Source: Spirochaetales bacterium (GTDB taxonomy: Bacteria > Spirochaetota > Spirochaetia > JAFGXN01). From it: DNA of 41,893 nucleotides. Numbering within the stretch: the stretch's first letter is position 1; each line of letters starts with the position of its first letter. Below the pieces are notes generated by a model that was not told the DNA's origin, did no database searches, and was given only the letters and a program-made list of their open reading frames with translations. A program made the translations under genes and the position numbers. The DNA lies in NCBI GenBank assembly GCA_016936615.1, contig JAFGXN010000048.1, forward strand, positions 1-41,893. The letters run 5' to 3'. Below, piece after piece: positions 21,134-30,190 of the stretch.

Positions 21134-21706
21134 GTGAGCAATTACGATAAATACTATCTGACAGAAGACCTCTTTGGCGCGCCGTACCCGGAACTGATAG
21201 CCTTTTTTGAGAACTACCCCGACAAAGGAACAATCCTGGATTTAGGCTGTGGGCAGGGCCGAGACTCTTTATCTCTTGCAAAAATCGGATACAACGTTGT
21301 CGGAGTAGACTCTTCTAAGACAGGAATTAAGCAAATGCTTGAGAAAGCTGCAATCTCCAACTTAAACATAACAGGTCTGGTCGATGACATCTATAAATTT
21401 GAAATTTCTGAAAACCACGATATCGTTCTCCTAGATTCCATGTTCCACTTTTTAAAAAGAGATAAAGAAAGAGAAACACAATTTATAAAACGAATTTGTA
21501 AAGAATTAAAAACTGAGAGAATCCTTTGCATCTGTTTACAAAATTCAAAGAAAAAAGTAGACATCTTGCGTGAAACACTAGAAGATGCAAACATAAAATT
21601 TGAAATATTAAATGATTCAAGCTTTAACTATAGCTTTATAGACAAAGAATCTAACAGTAAAATAGTAACAAAATATATAATGCTAATAATACGAAAGACA
21701 AGTTAA
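21134..21706 (+). CDS. class I SAM-dependent methyltransferase (TehB-like)
   Basis: ILDLGCGQGRDSLSLAKIGYNVVGVDSS; proposed GTG start (MSNYDKYYLTEDLFG) rather than TTG at 21065. Confidence 0.85.
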   Translation: MSNYDKYYLTEDLFGAPYPELIAFFENYPDKGTILDLGCGQGRDSLSLAKIGYNVVGVDSSKTGIKQMLEKAAISNLNITGLVDDIYKFEISENHDIVLLDSMFHFLKRDKERETQFIKRICKELKTERILCICLQNSKKKVDILRETLEDANIKFEILNDSSFNYSFIDKESNSKIVTKYIMLIIRKTS

Positions 21707-21762
21707 TTAAATGTATCCCGCAGCCCCATTTCTACGGGAAAATCAAGACCCAAAAGCATCTA

Positions 21763-22236
21763 TCAGCCGACATCCTTCACGCATGGAATCACCCGCCCAG
21801 TGTAACTGTCGAAATTTTTTCGCTCCGGAAAATAGTCTCTTTTCAAGAGCTTCGACGAAATCAGAAAATCCGCAGAAGACCTATTCTGCGCGACAGGAAG
21901 ATTATAGACCGACGAAATTCTCAGAAGAGCCTTCACATCAGAATCATGAGGCTGCTGAGTCAACGGATCCCAGAAGAAAATCATCAAATCAATCTTGTCC
22001 TCACAAATCATCGCCCCAATCTGCAAATCTCCACCCAACGGGCCCGACTTCACCGCAAAGACATTATCCACCGCCCGCTTCAACTCAATCTCAAGCCGCT
22101 CTTTCACAAGCCGCCCAGTCGTCCCCGTACAAATCAAATTATGCACAGCAAGGAACTCCGCATTCCACCCCGCCCAATCCATCAAATCCGCCTTGCAATT
22201 GTCATGCGCAATCAACGCAATGTTTTTCATCCTCAT
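21763..22236 (-). CDS. mgsA: methylglyoxal synthase
   Basis: IALIAHDNCKADLMDW, CTGTTGRLV, KSGPLGGDLQIGAMI, DLMIFFWDPLTQQPHDSDVKALLR; RBS AGGAGG upstream. Confidence 0.96.
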   Translation of the reverse strand: MRMKNIALIAHDNCKADLMDWAGWNAEFLAVHNLICTGTTGRLVKERLEIELKRAVDNVFAVKSGPLGGDLQIGAMICEDKIDLMIFFWDPLTQQPHDSDVKALLRISSVYNLPVAQNRSSADFLISSKLLKRDYFPERKNFDSYTGRVIPCVKDVG

Positions 22237-22579
22237 AGAAACCTCCTACCAATATTAAGCAATATTCATGCCAAAAAAAGGGCGAAGCCAAATGTCCATA
22301 CCAGACAAAGAAATACCACCACAAAGCCTTTTCCCATTAAGAAAAAAGATTCGACAATGTACGGAGTCCTACAGAAATGAAAGAGAAAGTCCGAGATAGG
22401 AAAAAAGAACCTGCCTCAAAAAACATATAATACTCAAAGTTTTAATGTTCACAAAGAGTTTTTCCTGGAAGTATATAAATCGAAATAATCATGCCTAAGC
22501 TTTTTTGTATGACAAAATCCAGCCCCACCACCACGGCGTCATCGCAGGCCTTCTGCACCGACTAACCAGTCAGGAGAAT

Positions 22580-22609
22580 TTTCTACCAATTTTTCACAAT
22601 TGGTAGAAA
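22580..22609. promoter_or_regulatory. perfect inverted repeat upstream of AraC-type regulator
   Basis: TTTCTACCAAT-ttttcaca-ATTGGTAGAAA, 11-bp arms. Confidence 0.5.
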
Positions 22610-22809
22610 CTCTCTCTTTATTAAAATAAATACAGAGATACAATCTCGCACCATTCAAAAAACATATTTGACTGCCTCCAAAATTACTTGTACTATTAGA
22701 GCAGGAAAACTAAAAGACACCCTTGTGACATAAAAATGATATTTAATTGATTTACATACAAACTGACGAAAGAGGGAACACCTGCCATCAAAAATATCTG
22801 GAGGTCAAA

Positions 22810-23682
22810 ATGTCCGAAGCTATAAAAAAATTTAAATTTAAAAAAAAAGATGAATTCGAGTTTGAAATCTTCACTTTAAAATCTTTATTCGATAGGAAAC
22901 TTGATCACCTCCTTTTCAAACCCCACCGTGCGAATTTCTATCATCTCATTCTATTCACAAAAGGAGAAGGGAGACACATAATAGATTTTAAAAAATACAA
23001 TTATCAGACCAAAACATTAATGGCAGTAGCCGAAAACCAGGTGCAACAATTTGAATATAGTAAAGATTCAGATGGCATTGTTATGATTTTTACTAATCAT
23101 TTTTTCTACAAAGACGAATCCGACAAAAGAATATTACAAGCATTTCGAATTTTTGATTATGCCTTGCAATCCCCTCTTATATCACTTAATGAAAATGAAT
23201 TCAAATTCATTTTCGAATTGTTCAATACAATAAATGAAGAATGGAAATTAAAAGAACCAAATTATCTGACCGAGGAAATAATTCGCAGTCTTCTTCGTGT
23301 TATACTTTTAAAAGCAGAAAAATTAAAACAAACTGAAGTCTCTCCTACTTCTTTATCATTGTATAACGACTTCAATCTTTTTAGGGAGCAAGTTGAAAAA
23401 GATTTTTCGAGGACTCGGAATGTAAAAGACTATGCTTTTGAGTTATTAATGAGCACAAAAAAACTAAACAATCTTACACAAAATGTCATTGGAAAAACTG
23501 CTAAGGAATTCATTGACAACAGAGTTATTCTAGAAATAAAACGGTTACTAGCACATACCAACCTCTCAGTTCAAGAAATCTCGTACCAAGTCGGATTTGA
23601 TGAACCTACAAATTTTATAAAATTTTTCAAGAAATATACAGAACTCACTCCAGCTTCCTTCAGAAAGTATGAACAAAAATAA
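22810..23682 (+). CDS. AraC family transcriptional regulator
   Basis: C-terminal LSVQEISYQVGFDEPTNFIKFFKKYTELTPASFRKYE; start revised to 22810 behind GGAGG. Confidence 0.92.
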   Translation: MSEAIKKFKFKKKDEFEFEIFTLKSLFDRKLDHLLFKPHRANFYHLILFTKGEGRHIIDFKKYNYQTKTLMAVAENQVQQFEYSKDSDGIVMIFTNHFFYKDESDKRILQAFRIFDYALQSPLISLNENEFKFIFELFNTINEEWKLKEPNYLTEEIIRSLLRVILLKAEKLKQTEVSPTSLSLYNDFNLFREQVEKDFSRTRNVKDYAFELLMSTKKLNNLTQNVIGKTAKEFIDNRVILEIKRLLAHTNLSVQEISYQVGFDEPTNFIKFFKKYTELTPASFRKYEQK

Positions 23683-23792
23683 AAAAGACTAGTCCTACAT
23701 TCACCATTAATAACCTCTGATCAACCGTTACAGAATATAATTTATGCAATATAGTTTTATTATCAAATTAAATTTTGAAGGAGAATACAATA

Positions 23793-24203
23793 ATGGAAAA
23801 TTCTAAAGAGATCGTAAAAGCATTCTATACAGACTGCTTAACAGTAAATGAGAAGGCAGATCCTGCTACTGTAATGGAAAAAATCTTTGCGAACGACTTT
23901 CAGTCTATTAACGCAAAAGAAACAAAAGACAAAGCTACAATATCAGAACAGATAATGTTTTTCTGGAAACTAATTCCAGATCTAAAGTGGGTTCCAGAAG
24001 AGATACTACAAGATGGAAATAGAATTATTGTCAGATCAACTGCCACAGGTTCACCCAAAGGTAATTTCATGGGAATGATTCTAGATGGATCTAAATCCTT
24101 TAAAATAATGTCAATAGATATCCATACCGTTGAGAATGAACAAATAAAAAAAACCTATCATCAGGAAGAGTGGACAACTGCTATTGCCCAACTAAAAGGT
24201 TAA
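23793..24203 (+). CDS. SnoaL-like / ester cyclase family protein
   Basis: KEIVKAFYTDCLT...DLKWVPEEILQDGNRIIVRSTATGSPKGNFMG; start revised to 23793 behind AAGGAG. Confidence 0.8.
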   Translation: MENSKEIVKAFYTDCLTVNEKADPATVMEKIFANDFQSINAKETKDKATISEQIMFFWKLIPDLKWVPEEILQDGNRIIVRSTATGSPKGNFMGMILDGSKSFKIMSIDIHTVENEQIKKTYHQEEWTTAIAQLKG

Positions 24204-24213
24204 AAAACAAATC

Positions 24214-24255
24214 ATTCCAGGCGAAATCTTCATTCTGTGAAATTAAGCCTGGAAT
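24214..24255 (+). repeat. inverted repeat (stem-loop) after SnoaL-like gene
   Basis: ATTCCAGGC ... GCCTGGAAT perfect 9-bp arms; no clear T-tract. Confidence 0.55.
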
Positions 24256-24443
24256 ATTGCTAAAAACAACCACAGATTGACAAGAATGAATAAACACTGC
24301 TTCTCCCAAAAAAGAAGTAATCAGATGCTTTTATAATACAATTTTCCCAGTTTTTGCAAAAAAAGTATACACCATCAGCTTTGAGAACAAAGCTCATGCA
24401 AAAAGCACTGTTCTTCTCGTCATATCTTTTACAACTATAGAGA

Positions 24444-25232
24444 TCAGCTTATTATCTTCATCAAGATGTTATTAAAACCTTCAGGCTGATCTAGATTTGC
24501 TACATGACCGGCACCATTAATTTCTACAATTGAGACATTGCCAGACTTACTTAAAAATGAAACATTTTTTTTTATTTCCTTGTTAATTCCTTTATCAAAA
24601 GGCGCCTTTATAATGAAGAGAGGAGTTTTCGACTCTTCGATTATTTTTAGATAATCATAATTTCCCAGCATAACATGAGACTCTATAATAGCTTGAGGTT
24701 CTGCCTGAATCATAATCCGCTTCATAGCTTCCTGAACATCTTTTTTCTTTGAAACACTTTTGGAGGCAAAGGCAACATATGATTCAAATCCCATCATTTT
24801 TATCATTGCATTGTCCATGAACCGAATAAAAGAAAGAAAAAATTTTGATAAACGAAGCTTTGGCGTTGTACCAAAAGAGACTAAAGAACGAATAACTGAC
24901 TTGTCCTGCTTTATCACTTCATATCCAACTACACCACCCATTGAACATCCTACCCATATACAGGTGTTTATGTTAAGTTTTTTCAACAATTTTATGGCAA
25001 CATCGCCATATGACTCTAACGAATATGATTCAGGGGGATGTCCAACTGACGAATTACCATGTCCTTGCAAAGAAAATGCCAACACTTGGTATTTTTCTTT
25101 AAAATATATGAGTTGATCTGTCCACTGACCTACTGAGGCACCAAGCCCGTGAGCAAAGACAAGAGTCATATTCTTAGGATTTCCTTCTAAAATGTATTCA
25201 ATTGAATACTGGTCTATTTTTACTATATTCAT
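24444..25232 (-). CDS. alpha/beta hydrolase
   Basis: LVFAHGLGASVGQWTDQ, WVGCSMGGVVGYE nucleophile elbow, GAGHVANLDQPEGFN. Confidence 0.93.
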   Translation of the reverse strand: MNIVKIDQYSIEYILEGNPKNMTLVFAHGLGASVGQWTDQLIYFKEKYQVLAFSLQGHGNSSVGHPPESYSLESYGDVAIKLLKKLNINTCIWVGCSMGGVVGYEVIKQDKSVIRSLVSFGTTPKLRLSKFFLSFIRFMDNAMIKMMGFESYVAFASKSVSKKKDVQEAMKRIMIQAEPQAIIESHVMLGNYDYLKIIEESKTPLFIIKAPFDKGINKEIKKNVSFLSKSGNVSIVEINGAGHVANLDQPEGFNNILMKIIS

Positions 25233-25242
25233 TTTACCCTCC

Positions 25243-25851
25243 CTATGTGGTTTGATTTTTTTTGATAAAATTAAAATGTTCCTTTAATCCATTAAGGTAT
25301 TTCTCCTTCAATACAGAATTATATTTTTTGTCATAAGATATAAACTCTTCATTATATCCTTTGATAATATAAGTTATGTGTTTTTGAAAAAAAATAATTT
25401 CATCCTTAGTTCCAACCCATTCAATCTTCTTATAAATCCCCTCAAGATAAGAAGAACTAGCCTTAAGAAGTTTTTCTCTTATTCCCCCAAGCTTTGGATT
25501 ATCAAGATCTCTGATCATAACAGAGAAAAACTGATGAAGGACAGGATACTTTATAAGAAAATCAAATTCCTTTCCTGCATAAGAGAGTAAAACATAATCC
25601 CACTGGTTAGAGTCAAGGACTAAATCTTGTAAAAACAAAACCAACTGATCTGTGACCTCATCTACCAAGTATGCATAAAGATCCTCCTTCGTAGAGAAAT
25701 ACTTAAAAAGACTCCCCTTTGCTATACCGAGAGTCTTTACAATTTCATTGGTTGAAGCTCTTTCAAAACCCTTTTCAGCAAATTCCTTCAGAGCAACATC
25801 ACGAAATCTTTGTTTCTTTCCATCCTCAAGATTTTTAAAAACAAGGTTCAT
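25243..25851 (-). CDS. TetR/AcrR family transcriptional regulator
   Basis: RFRDVALKEFAEKGFERASTNEIVKTLGIAKGSLFKYFSTKEDLYAYL; start revised to MNLVF behind AAAGGAGG. Confidence 0.92.
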   Translation of the reverse strand: MNLVFKNLEDGKKQRFRDVALKEFAEKGFERASTNEIVKTLGIAKGSLFKYFSTKEDLYAYLVDEVTDQLVLFLQDLVLDSNQWDYVLLSYAGKEFDFLIKYPVLHQFFSVMIRDLDNPKLGGIREKLLKASSSYLEGIYKKIEWVGTKDEIIFFQKHITYIIKGYNEEFISYDKKYNSVLKEKYLNGLKEHFNFIKKNQTT

Positions 25852-25864
25852 TCTTCCTCCTTTA

Positions 25865-25880
25865 GTGACCATGTGGTCAC
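25865..25880. promoter_or_regulatory. putative TetR operator
   Basis: Palindrome GTGACC-atgt-GGTCAC immediately upstream of the TetR gene RBS. Confidence 0.7.
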
Positions 25881-26020
25881 CCAATAAAGAAAAGATACTC
25901 CTTTTTATAATAATCGTCAATAGAATTTTCTTATTTTTTCCCCTGTTGTGCTAAATAAAAACCCATCATTATTTATTGACAAGATTTTTCCCACAAGTAA
26001 TAATAAATCAAGGAGCTTTT

Positions 26021-26647
26021 ATGGAAAAATCAAAACCACCCCAATTATACAAACAATATTTTATAGACAAAAACGATGAACGAAAAACCCTGTTTGAGAA
26101 ACTAGTTAAACTTTTTCCAATAAAAAAAGGAATCTACCCCGGAAGCTTTGTCCACATAACACCCTCCTTCTTCATCCCAGAGATGACATACATCGACGCC
26201 GACAAAAGAATCTCAAAGTTTTTTGAAGAAACTACCCTTCTAAGCTACATCGAAGAGAACAAACATTACAAGGAGAGCCCATCAGTGCGCGGAATCCAAG
26301 CAGATTACTCAACCAACCTCCCAATCGAAAAAGCCTCATTCGACATAATGTTTTCATTCTACGCTGGATTCATATCACAATCATGCAAAAATTTCTTGAA
26401 AAAAAACGCCATCCTCGTCTGCAACAACAGCCACGGCGACGCAAGCCTTGCCGCAATCGATCCAGACTACAAACTCATAGGAGTGATAACATTCAATGAC
26501 CAGGAGTACCAAATCTCCCAAGAAGAACTAACCTCCTTTTTCATAAAAAAAGATGGATCCAGTATAGATAAAGAAAAAGTAAAAAGAACAATGACAGGCG
26601 AAAAATTCACAAAAACCCCATACGCCTACATCTTCCAACGCTACTGA
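26021..26647 (+). CDS. hypothetical protein, possibly methyltransferase-like
   Basis: MTYIDADKRISKFF...IQADYSTNLPIEKASFDIMFSFYAGFIS resembles a Rossmann methyltransferase; RBS AGGAG before 26021. Confidence 0.55.
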   Translation: MEKSKPPQLYKQYFIDKNDERKTLFEKLVKLFPIKKGIYPGSFVHITPSFFIPEMTYIDADKRISKFFEETTLLSYIEENKHYKESPSVRGIQADYSTNLPIEKASFDIMFSFYAGFISQSCKNFLKKNAILVCNNSHGDASLAAIDPDYKLIGVITFNDQEYQISQEELTSFFIKKDGSSIDKEKVKRTMTGEKFTKTPYAYIFQRY

Positions 26648-26698
26648 ATATTTCAATAAATGACCATGATACAAAAATTTAACAAGGATAAAACCAAT

Positions 26699-27229
26699 AT
26701 GAACGTAATATTTCACACACTAACAGGAATAGCATTAGGCAGCGCATTAACATCCAGGGAAAAACCCACATCAATGACAAAAAAGATTGTAACTCCAATA
26801 CTTGGATTTACCCTCGGAATAATCTCCCACGGACTGCTAGACGTACTTCCCCACACCTACCCATTAAAATCACATGTAGATATAATTTTTTCATTAGTAG
26901 CCTTCGCACTAACCCTTTTAATAGTAAAAAAAGAGACCATCCCACTCTTCACCTGCTGCTTCCTCGGTAGCATCTTCCCAGACATGATTGACCTAGGACC
27001 CGAAATGGCGAATCAATTCTTCAATTTAAAATTACCAACAATAAAAGCGAAAGTCTTCCCCTGGCACCTCCCCCAATACTCAGGCTCAATATACACCAAA
27101 CCCAGCCCCATCTCAAACCTAGCACACACATTAATAATCATCCTCTCTACAATCACAATCTTCACAAACCTGACAAAGACAATACGATTCAAAAGACGAG
27201 CAGCAGAGACAGATGAAACCCCCTTCTAG
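26699..27229 (+). CDS. YdjM-like membrane protein (metal-dependent hydrolase-like family)
   Basis: MNVIFHTLTGIALG...ISHGLLDVLPHTYPLKSHVDI...GSIFPDMID. Confidence 0.6.
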   Translation: MNVIFHTLTGIALGSALTSREKPTSMTKKIVTPILGFTLGIISHGLLDVLPHTYPLKSHVDIIFSLVAFALTLLIVKKETIPLFTCCFLGSIFPDMIDLGPEMANQFFNLKLPTIKAKVFPWHLPQYSGSIYTKPSPISNLAHTLIIILSTITIFTNLTKTIRFKRRAAETDETPF

Positions 27230-27356
27230 GATAGAAAAAAATGGCATACATAGAAAATCTCTTAGGCTCAGGTTCACCTGTATAAGCAGTACATTTTTAC
27301 ATCAAAGAAGAACAAAAAGTAAGAAGATTAGTAAAAAATAACGAAAAGAAACTTGA

Positions 27357-27512
27357 CACACGTTCACATTTACGCTAACATTTGTATCTCTACAGGAAAA
27401 ACAACTAATAATACTGACTCATGGTTTTCAAAAGAAAACGATGAAAACACCACGGCGAGAAATAGAGCGAGCAGAATGCTACCGCCAAGATTATTTACGG
27501 AGGCAAATATGA
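27357..27512 (+). pseudogene. C-terminal remnant of a HigB/RelE (Gp49-like) toxin
   Basis: Frame +1 relative to the track ORF reads HTFTLTFVSLQEKQLIILTHGFQKKTMKTPRREIERAECYRQDYLRRQI*; in-frame TGA at 27354-27356 upstream; stop overlaps antitoxin ATG (ATGA). Confidence 0.8.
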
Positions 27513-27784
27513 GTGACGTAGAAAAATACATAAAAAAGAAAGAAACAGCTTCTCCCGGATTCAAGCAAAAAGTTAACGATGAAATTCTAAACCTTCGAAT
27601 CGGAGAAGAAATAAGAAAAATGAGAACTGCAGAAGGAATGACACAAGAAGAACTTGCAAAAAAGATGTCTACAACTAAAAGTGCTATTTCTCGACTAGAA
27701 AATCACTCTGAAAGTGTTCGACTATCAACAATAGAGAAAGTAGCAGAAATCTTCAAAAAAAAGGTAATTATAAGTTTCAAATAA
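27509..27784 (+). CDS. XRE-family HigA-like antitoxin
   Basis: IGEEIRKMRTAEGMTQEELAKKMSTTKSAISRLENHSESVRLSTIEKVAEIFKK; start revised to 27509 behind CGGAGG. Confidence 0.88.
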   Translation: MSDVEKYIKKKETASPGFKQKVNDEILNLRIGEEIRKMRTAEGMTQEELAKKMSTTKSAISRLENHSESVRLSTIEKVAEIFKKKVIISFK

Positions 27785-27967
27785 TATAAACACCTCAGCT
27801 ACTGAATAATCAATCAATAGTATTTGATCATCTCCTTTTTCCAAAAGAAAGCATATCATTTCTGAAATAAATTATGTATCTTTTATTAGAACTTTTTCAC
27901 AATTGACTCAACAACTCATCACTGATATTATTATTAAAATAGCCCAAAGTCATAAAAAGAGGATCCC

Positions 27968-28723
27968 ATGGAATACCAGATATTTAAAACATCAGAAGAA
28001 TTTATCAAGACACAAAAAAAAGTAAACCTAGCAATGTATATTCTTTTCCCAATACTAATAATAATAGCTGGAGCAATACCGCTTATAATCTCTGGTGATA
28101 TGAAAGAAAATTTTAAACTGTTCCTACTAATTATTGGAATTATGTTTGTAATTATAGAAATTATAACATTCATAATGTCAAAGATTGTCTTTAGAGCATT
28201 AGAAAACAATGAAATACTTCTCAGCGAACATGAAATAATAAGACAGAACAAAAAAGTCAAAGAAACAATCAAAATCAGCGATATCAATAAAATTTTTATA
28301 AGAGAAAACAGAAAAAACAAAATCCATTTTATCAGAATCTTTTTTGACAAAAAAAGCATCACCATTCAAGGGATAGAGAAAATTGAAGAATTTTGTGAAT
28401 CCTTGGAAACTCTTACATCTTCAAATGAAGATAAGAAGGAAACAAAAAAGAAACCTTTCTTGATCGACCCACTTAGCCTCCCTTACAAGCTTTGTTTGTC
28501 ATCTTTTATGTTTTTTTTCGGACTAGTTCCAGCACTTACTTTTCTGGCTCTTGGAAATGATAAAGGTTTCCAAATATTTGTTTCCATGACTATTATCACA
28601 GGAGGAGGAAATTTTCTTCTTACCAGACCTCTTTCAACAAACTCAGGAAAAGTCTTCTCGAAGTTTGAAACAATTATGGGAATTTTTCTGATAATAATAG
28701 GACTAGCAAATATAATAATTTAA
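27968..28723 (+). CDS. hypothetical membrane protein
   Basis: Two N-terminal and two or more C-terminal transmembrane segments flanking a PH-like soluble region. Confidence 0.6.
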   Translation: MEYQIFKTSEEFIKTQKKVNLAMYILFPILIIIAGAIPLIISGDMKENFKLFLLIIGIMFVIIEIITFIMSKIVFRALENNEILLSEHEIIRQNKKVKETIKISDINKIFIRENRKNKIHFIRIFFDKKSITIQGIEKIEEFCESLETLTSSNEDKKETKKKPFLIDPLSLPYKLCLSSFMFFFGLVPALTFLALGNDKGFQIFVSMTIITGGGNFLLTRPLSTNSGKVFSKFETIMGIFLIIIGLANIII

Positions 28724-28898
28724 ATTTTTTTATAGCAGTATGAACAAATAGTCGAAGCTTAATAAAAACATCTTCAAGAATTTCCCAGCCGAACTCCACT
28801 CATAACCTCACAAATTGCTTCTCCCTGTTTTTTCTAATAAAATTAAATCAAAACCACTCCGGAAAAACCAGCAGAGAAGCTGGAAAAAAGAGGTAACC

Positions 28899-29738
28899 AT
28901 GAAAAGAGAAATCCAACAACAGACAAAAGGCTACAGAACACAAGATGGCGCAGGAGTCAGCCTCGTGCGAGTACTCGGTCCCCGAACAGTTCAGGAATAT
29001 GACCCCATATTAATGCTCGACTCCTTCGACAGCACGAATCCAGCCGACTACACCGCAGGCTTCCCCCTACATCCGCACCGAGGAATAGAAACAATCAGCT
29101 ACGTCTACCAGGGTAAAATGTCGCATAAAGACAGCCTCGGCAATGAAGACACAATCAGCGACGGCGAAATACAATGGATGACAGCCGGCTCAGGAATCCT
29201 CCACGAAGAAAACCTCCCGGCAAGCAAACGCCTGCTCGGCGTCCAGCTCTGGCTCAACCTCCCCGCAAAAGACAAAATGGCACAGCCAGTCTACAAAAGC
29301 ATCAAAAGCCATGAAATTCCAGAAATCACCCTCGACATCGGAAAAATAAGAATCCTCGCCGGCAGTTTCAACGGAACAAAAGGCTACACAAGCAAATACC
29401 TGCCACTCGACTACTACGACATACACCTCAACCCTGCCGAATCAATCACAATCGACACCGACCGCAACCGCTCCGTCATGCTATTCACCCTCAGCGGTCA
29501 GGCATACATAGCAGACCAGCTGATAAGTGAAAAAACCGCAGTCAAACTAACATCAGGCGACACCATCGAGATAAAAGCCGCAGACACCCCCGCTCAAATA
29601 TTATTCATCAGCTCCACATTTCTAGGCGAGCCAGTAGCCTGGGGCGGCCCAATCGTAATGAACACCCAGCAGGAACTCGACAAAGCCTTCGACGACCTCG
29701 ACAAAGGCACCTTCCTGAAAAGCAAAATCAGCTACTGA
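28899..29738 (+). CDS. pirin family protein
   Basis: FPLHPHRGIETISYVYQGKMSHKDSLGNEDTISDGEIQWMTAGSGILHEE; start revised to 28899. Confidence 0.95.
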   Translation: MKREIQQQTKGYRTQDGAGVSLVRVLGPRTVQEYDPILMLDSFDSTNPADYTAGFPLHPHRGIETISYVYQGKMSHKDSLGNEDTISDGEIQWMTAGSGILHEENLPASKRLLGVQLWLNLPAKDKMAQPVYKSIKSHEIPEITLDIGKIRILAGSFNGTKGYTSKYLPLDYYDIHLNPAESITIDTDRNRSVMLFTLSGQAYIADQLISEKTAVKLTSGDTIEIKAADTPAQILFISSTFLGEPVAWGGPIVMNTQQELDKAFDDLDKGTFLKSKISY

Positions 29739-29749
29739 CAGGTAGAAAT

Positions 29750-29803
29750 GTTTTTGAAGAAGAAAAAATTCGCAGACACTTTGACGAAGCAAGATCTGAT
29801 AAA
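29750..29803 (+). pseudogene. truncated 5' remnant of a BRO-N gene
   Basis: VFEEEKIRRHFDEARSDK vs VFENQTIRRHFDESEEKW of the 33032 gene; 22 bp AATTCGCAGACACTTTGACGAA identical (29767-29788 and 33073-33094). Confidence 0.8.
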
Positions 29804-30190
29804 TTATTCCTCAACCTTTGCAAGAACAAATGCACGGAGAACTTCCAAATCGTCTATAGCTTTACGCATATCGGCATCATTGATTTCATATGGATAAGGG
29901 TAACGAATTTCTACTGAATAATCAGTCAAATCGATGCATCTCTGTTTTAGTTTTTCAAATTCAGAATCAATCTCTGTGCATTTTTTAAGAATTTCAACTA
30001 AATCATGAGTCTTTTTTATCTCGCCAGAATTTTTCACGATAAATGATTTCAACAACTTTTCTGCAGACTGCTGACAATGAAAACAAACAATTTCTAATAA
30101 TGGCTTATGAGCTTGTGCAAGTAAAATTGCAGCATCGTAATCATCTTGAGCAACATCAATCCATCGCAAAAATTCTTCATCCCTACTCAT
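29804..30190 (-). CDS. HEPN domain protein (PF05168-like), paired with MNT
   Basis: WIDVAQDDYDAAILLAQ...CFHCQQSAEKLLKSFIVKNSGEIKKTHDLVEILK...IRYPYPYE. Confidence 0.88.
   Translation of the reverse strand: MSRDEEFLRWIDVAQDDYDAAILLAQAHKPLLEIVCFHCQQSAEKLLKSFIVKNSGEIKKTHDLVEILKKCTEIDSEFEKLKQRCIDLTDYSVEIRYPYPYEINDADMRKAIDDLEVLRAFVLAKVEE

Noticed and set aside
21711-22380. Plus-strand ORFs across the mgsA gene
   Set aside because: Antisense to a clear methylglyoxal synthase; compositions typical of shadow ORFs.
24377-24394. AGCTTTG-agaa-CAAAGCT stem-loop
   Set aside because: Short, AT-rich, no adjacent T-tract in either direction; possibly part of a terminator but not supportable.
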